Of a stretch of 9,093 nucleotides of DNA, positions 6,655 through 9,093 are shown piece by piece. Under the pieces are notes generated by a model. The model was not told where the DNA came from, ran no database searches, and saw nothing but the letters and a program-made list of their open reading frames with translations. Every line of letters starts with the position of its first letter. Position 1 is the first letter of the stretch. The translations under genes were made by a program, and so were the position numbers. Source of the stretch: Thermodesulfatator sp. (GTDB lineage Bacteria; Desulfobacterota; Thermodesulfobacteria; Thermodesulfobacteriales; Thermodesulfobacteriaceae); NCBI GenBank assembly GCA_027036915.1, contig JALWCD010000133.1, positions 1 through 9,093 on the forward strand. The letters run 5' to 3'.

Positions 6655-7013
6655 GAAAACTCAGGGAGGTTCTCTCCGGGAATCCCTGGGAGGTTCCGGA
6701 GGAGGTCCTGATCGAGCTTCGGGTGAAGCGATTTGAGTATGCCTTTGAGGCGCTCTGGCAGGCGGCGATGGCCTTTCTGAGGGAACGAGGTCTCGAATGT
6801 GCTTCTCCCCGCTCATGTTTTGAGGGTTTATTGCGCGAGGGAGTGGTTTCGGCGGAGGAGGAAGAGATTCTGGCGAGGATTTTACGGATGCGCAATATCC
6901 TTGTTCATATATATGACGAGGAGGAAGCTCGAAGACTGGCGGAAGAGATTGCAGAGGGACCTTACGCGTCCCTGATGGAAAGAATCCTTGCACGACTCAA
7001 AAAATTCGCCTGA
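6609..7013 (+). CDS. HEPN-domain protein, HepT/HI0074-like (toxin candidate)
   Basis: This 134-residue, all-alpha protein resembles the HI0074 (nucleotidyltransferase substrate-binding) group of HEPN proteins. The segment [19 protein letters not shown] (39-57) is typical of that family. The C-terminal RX4HXY motif is complete: R95, N96, H100 and Y102 in RNILVHIY. In HepT toxins R and H form the RNase site, and the tyrosine is the residue the partner modifies with AMP. Translation probably starts at GTG 6609, preceded by AAGAGGT (6597-6603) at 5 bp. This lies 46 bp inside the nucleotidyltransferase gene, a common arrangement for coupled pairs. It ends 14 bp before hemL. Base composition is locally more AT-rich (for example TTCATATATATG at 6904-6915), hinting at acquisition. 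Toxicity is inferred; a non-toxic housekeeping nucleotidyltransferase/HEPN pair is possible. Confidence 0.83.
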   Translation: MERFQRKIAKLDRAVRKLREVLSGNPWEVPEEVLIELRVKRFEYAFEALWQAAMAFLRERGLECASPRSCFEGLLREGVVSAEEEEILARILRMRNILVHIYDEEEARRLAEEIAEGPYASLMERILARLKKFA

Positions 7014-7020
7014 AAGGAGG
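7013..7020 (+). promoter_or_regulatory. Ribosome binding site of hemL
   Basis: AAAGGAGG is a near-perfect Shine-Dalgarno sequence 7 bp before the hemL ATG at 7028. It begins on the last base of the HEPN stop codon. It is the strongest ribosome binding site in the window, so hemL translation need not depend on coupling. Confidence 0.8.
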
Positions 7021-7027
7021 CTTAAGG

Positions 7028-8314
7028 ATGGCGGGAATCAAATCCAAGGCTTATTTTGCCGAAGCCGTTAAGGTCATCCCGGGAGGGGTGAACAGTCCGG
7101 TGCGGGCCTGCAAAAGCGTGGGGGCGGACCCCATCTTTTTTGCCCGGGGCGAAGGGGCCTATCTGATAGACGTAGATGGCCGGCGTTATATCGATTACGT
7201 GGCCTCCTGGGGGCCGCTCATTCTGGGGCACGCGCATCCGGAGGTGGTGGCCGCGGTCAGAGCCGCGGCGGAGGGCGGAACCAGTTTCGGGGCCCCCACC
7301 TGGGCCGAGGTGGAGCTCGCCCGCCTGATCTGCGAGTGCGTGCCCTCCATCGAAAAGGTTCGGCTGGTCAATTCCGGGACCGAGGCCACCATGAGCGCCA
7401 TAAGGCTCGCCCGGGGGTACACGGGGCGCAAGAAGATCGTAAAGTTTGACGGCTGTTACCACGGGCACGCCGACTCCTTCTTGGTCAAGGCCGGCTCCGG
7501 GGTGGCCACCCTGGGGATTCCCGGAAGCCCCGGAGTGCCGGAGGAGATCGTGGCCCACACTATAAGTCTCCCCTATAACGACCTTTCCGCGGTGAAGGAA
7601 TGTTTTGCCCGGATGGGGTCCGAGATCGCGGCCGTGATTGTGGAGCCCATCGCCGGAAACATGGGGGTGGTGCCGCCTGAGCCGGGGTTCCTCGAGGGAT
7701 TAAGAGAGATCACCCGGGAGCATGGGGCCCTTCTCATCTTCGACGAGGTCATCACCGGTTTCCGGGTGGGTCTTTCCGGGGCCCAGGGACTCTACGGGGT
7801 GGAACCGGATCTCACCTGCCTGGGAAAGATCATAGGCGGAGGGCTTCCGGTGGGGGCTTACGGCGGCCGGGCCGAGATCATGGACCATATCGCCCCCGAA
7901 GGCCCGGTCTATCAGGCCGGCACCCTTTCGGGGAATCCGCTGGCGGTGGCGGCGGGGCTTACCACCCTGCGCATCCTTACCCGGCCCGGGACCTATGAAA
8001 GGCTTGAGGAGCTTTCGGCCCGGCTCTTCGAGGGGCTTTCCGAGGCCGCCCGGGACGCCGGCCTCAAGGTTACCGGCCATCGTGTGGGTTCCATGATGAC
8101 CCTCTTTTTCCGGGAGGGCAAGGTGGCGAACTTCGCCGACGCGGCGGCCTCGGACACCGAACGCTACGGGGCCTTCTGGCGGGCCATGGTAAAACGCGGG
8201 GTGTATCTGGCACCCTCGCAGTTCGAGGCCGCCTTCGTATCCCTGGCCCACACCGAGGAGGAAATCGAAAGGACCCTTGAGGCCGCCCGCGAGGCCTTCA
8301 AAGAGATCGTTTGA
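7028..8314 (+). CDS. hemL: Glutamate-1-semialdehyde 2,1-aminomutase HemL
   Basis: This 428-residue PLP-dependent enzyme converts glutamate-1-semialdehyde to 5-aminolevulinate, the last step of the C5 route into heme, siroheme and cobalamin. The start [13 protein letters not shown] (15-27) is diagnostic of HemL among class III aminotransferases. Other landmarks are [17 protein letters not shown] (114-130), [11 protein letters not shown] (140-150), D239 in [10 protein letters not shown] (contacts the PLP ring nitrogen) and the Schiff-base lysine K267 in [16 protein letters not shown]. The [10 protein letters not shown] segment lies further on. Length is normal and the start is fixed by a strong ribosome binding site. 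It appears to be the last gene of the + strand run, only 13 bp from the convergent ilvC. The neighbouring Ahb-type gene suggests that heme is made through the siroheme-dependent branch. Confidence 0.97.
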   Translation: MAGIKSKAYFAEAVKVIPGGVNSPVRACKSVGADPIFFARGEGAYLIDVDGRRYIDYVASWGPLILGHAHPEVVAAVRAAAEGGTSFGAPTWAEVELARLICECVPSIEKVRLVNSGTEATMSAIRLARGYTGRKKIVKFDGCYHGHADSFLVKAGSGVATLGIPGSPGVPEEIVAHTISLPYNDLSAVKECFARMGSEIAAVIVEPIAGNMGVVPPEPGFLEGLREITREHGALLIFDEVITGFRVGLSGAQGLYGVEPDLTCLGKIIGGGLPVGAYGGRAEIMDHIAPEGPVYQAGTLSGNPLAVAAGLTTLRILTRPGTYERLEELSARLFEGLSEAARDAGLKVTGHRVGSMMTLFFREGKVANFADAAASDTERYGAFWRAMVKRGVYLAPSQFEAAFVSLAHTEEEIERTLEAAREAFKEIV

Positions 8315-8327
8315 TTCCTTAAACGGT

Positions 8328-9093
<766 letters not shown>

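Noticed and set aside
6881..6914. Internal hemL promoter around TTTACG and TATATA in the HEPN gene
   Set aside because: The spacer is about 20-21 bp, too long, and the -35 match is poor; A/T richness here fits the Ile-Tyr codons of the HEPN motif.
7008..7021. GCCT-AGGC hairpin hiding the hemL ribosome binding site
   Set aside because: Only 4 bp long, likely unstable, especially in a thermophile, and likely by chance.

Overview
The window is a GC-rich bacterial stretch carrying a phosphate-response and phosphate-uptake locus, followed without a visible break by tetrapyrrole (heme) genes. Strong third-position G/C, proteins rich in Glu/Arg, a siroheme-decarboxylase-type protein beside hemL, and the class I KARI sequence suggest a thermophilic, sulfate-reducer-like bacterium (Thermodesulfobacteria or a related lineage). 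This placement is inferred from protein style and gene content. No rRNA or other marker gene is present to confirm it.

Layout on the + strand: phoB (49-741), phoR (734-1855), a 120-bp leader with a candidate Pho box and nested inverted repeats, pstS (1976-3025), pstC (3085-3957, or from 3022), pstA (3954-4799), pstB (4789-5574), a half-size GDT1/UPF0016 membrane protein (5574-5840), an Lrp/AsnC-fold siroheme decarboxylase subunit (5825-6307), a minimal nucleotidyltransferase plus HEPN pair of the MntA/HepT (HI0073/HI0074) kind (6304-6654 and 6609-7013), and hemL (7028-8314). On the - strand, ilvC (8328-9093) converges on hemL and runs off the right edge, so its N-terminus is missing.

The Pst proteins form the high-affinity ABC phosphate importer: PstS is the binding protein, PstC and PstA the permeases, and PstB the ATPase. 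PhoR/PhoB is the two-component system that normally controls it. PhoU, usually next to pstB, is absent from the window, and a translationally coupled GDT1-type cation transporter gene takes its place. The Ahb-type protein and HemL belong to the siroheme-dependent heme route, which starts from glutamate-derived 5-aminolevulinate.

There is no gap larger than about 120 bp, and I found no convincing intrinsic terminator between pstS and hemL. The genes mostly overlap or lie within a few bases of each other. The most unusual points are the toxin-antitoxin-like pair inside a heme gene cluster, possible phosphate control of heme genes by read-through, the structured pstS leader, and the half-size GDT1 gene where phoU is expected. 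I found no CRISPR array, insertion sequence, tRNA or rRNA.
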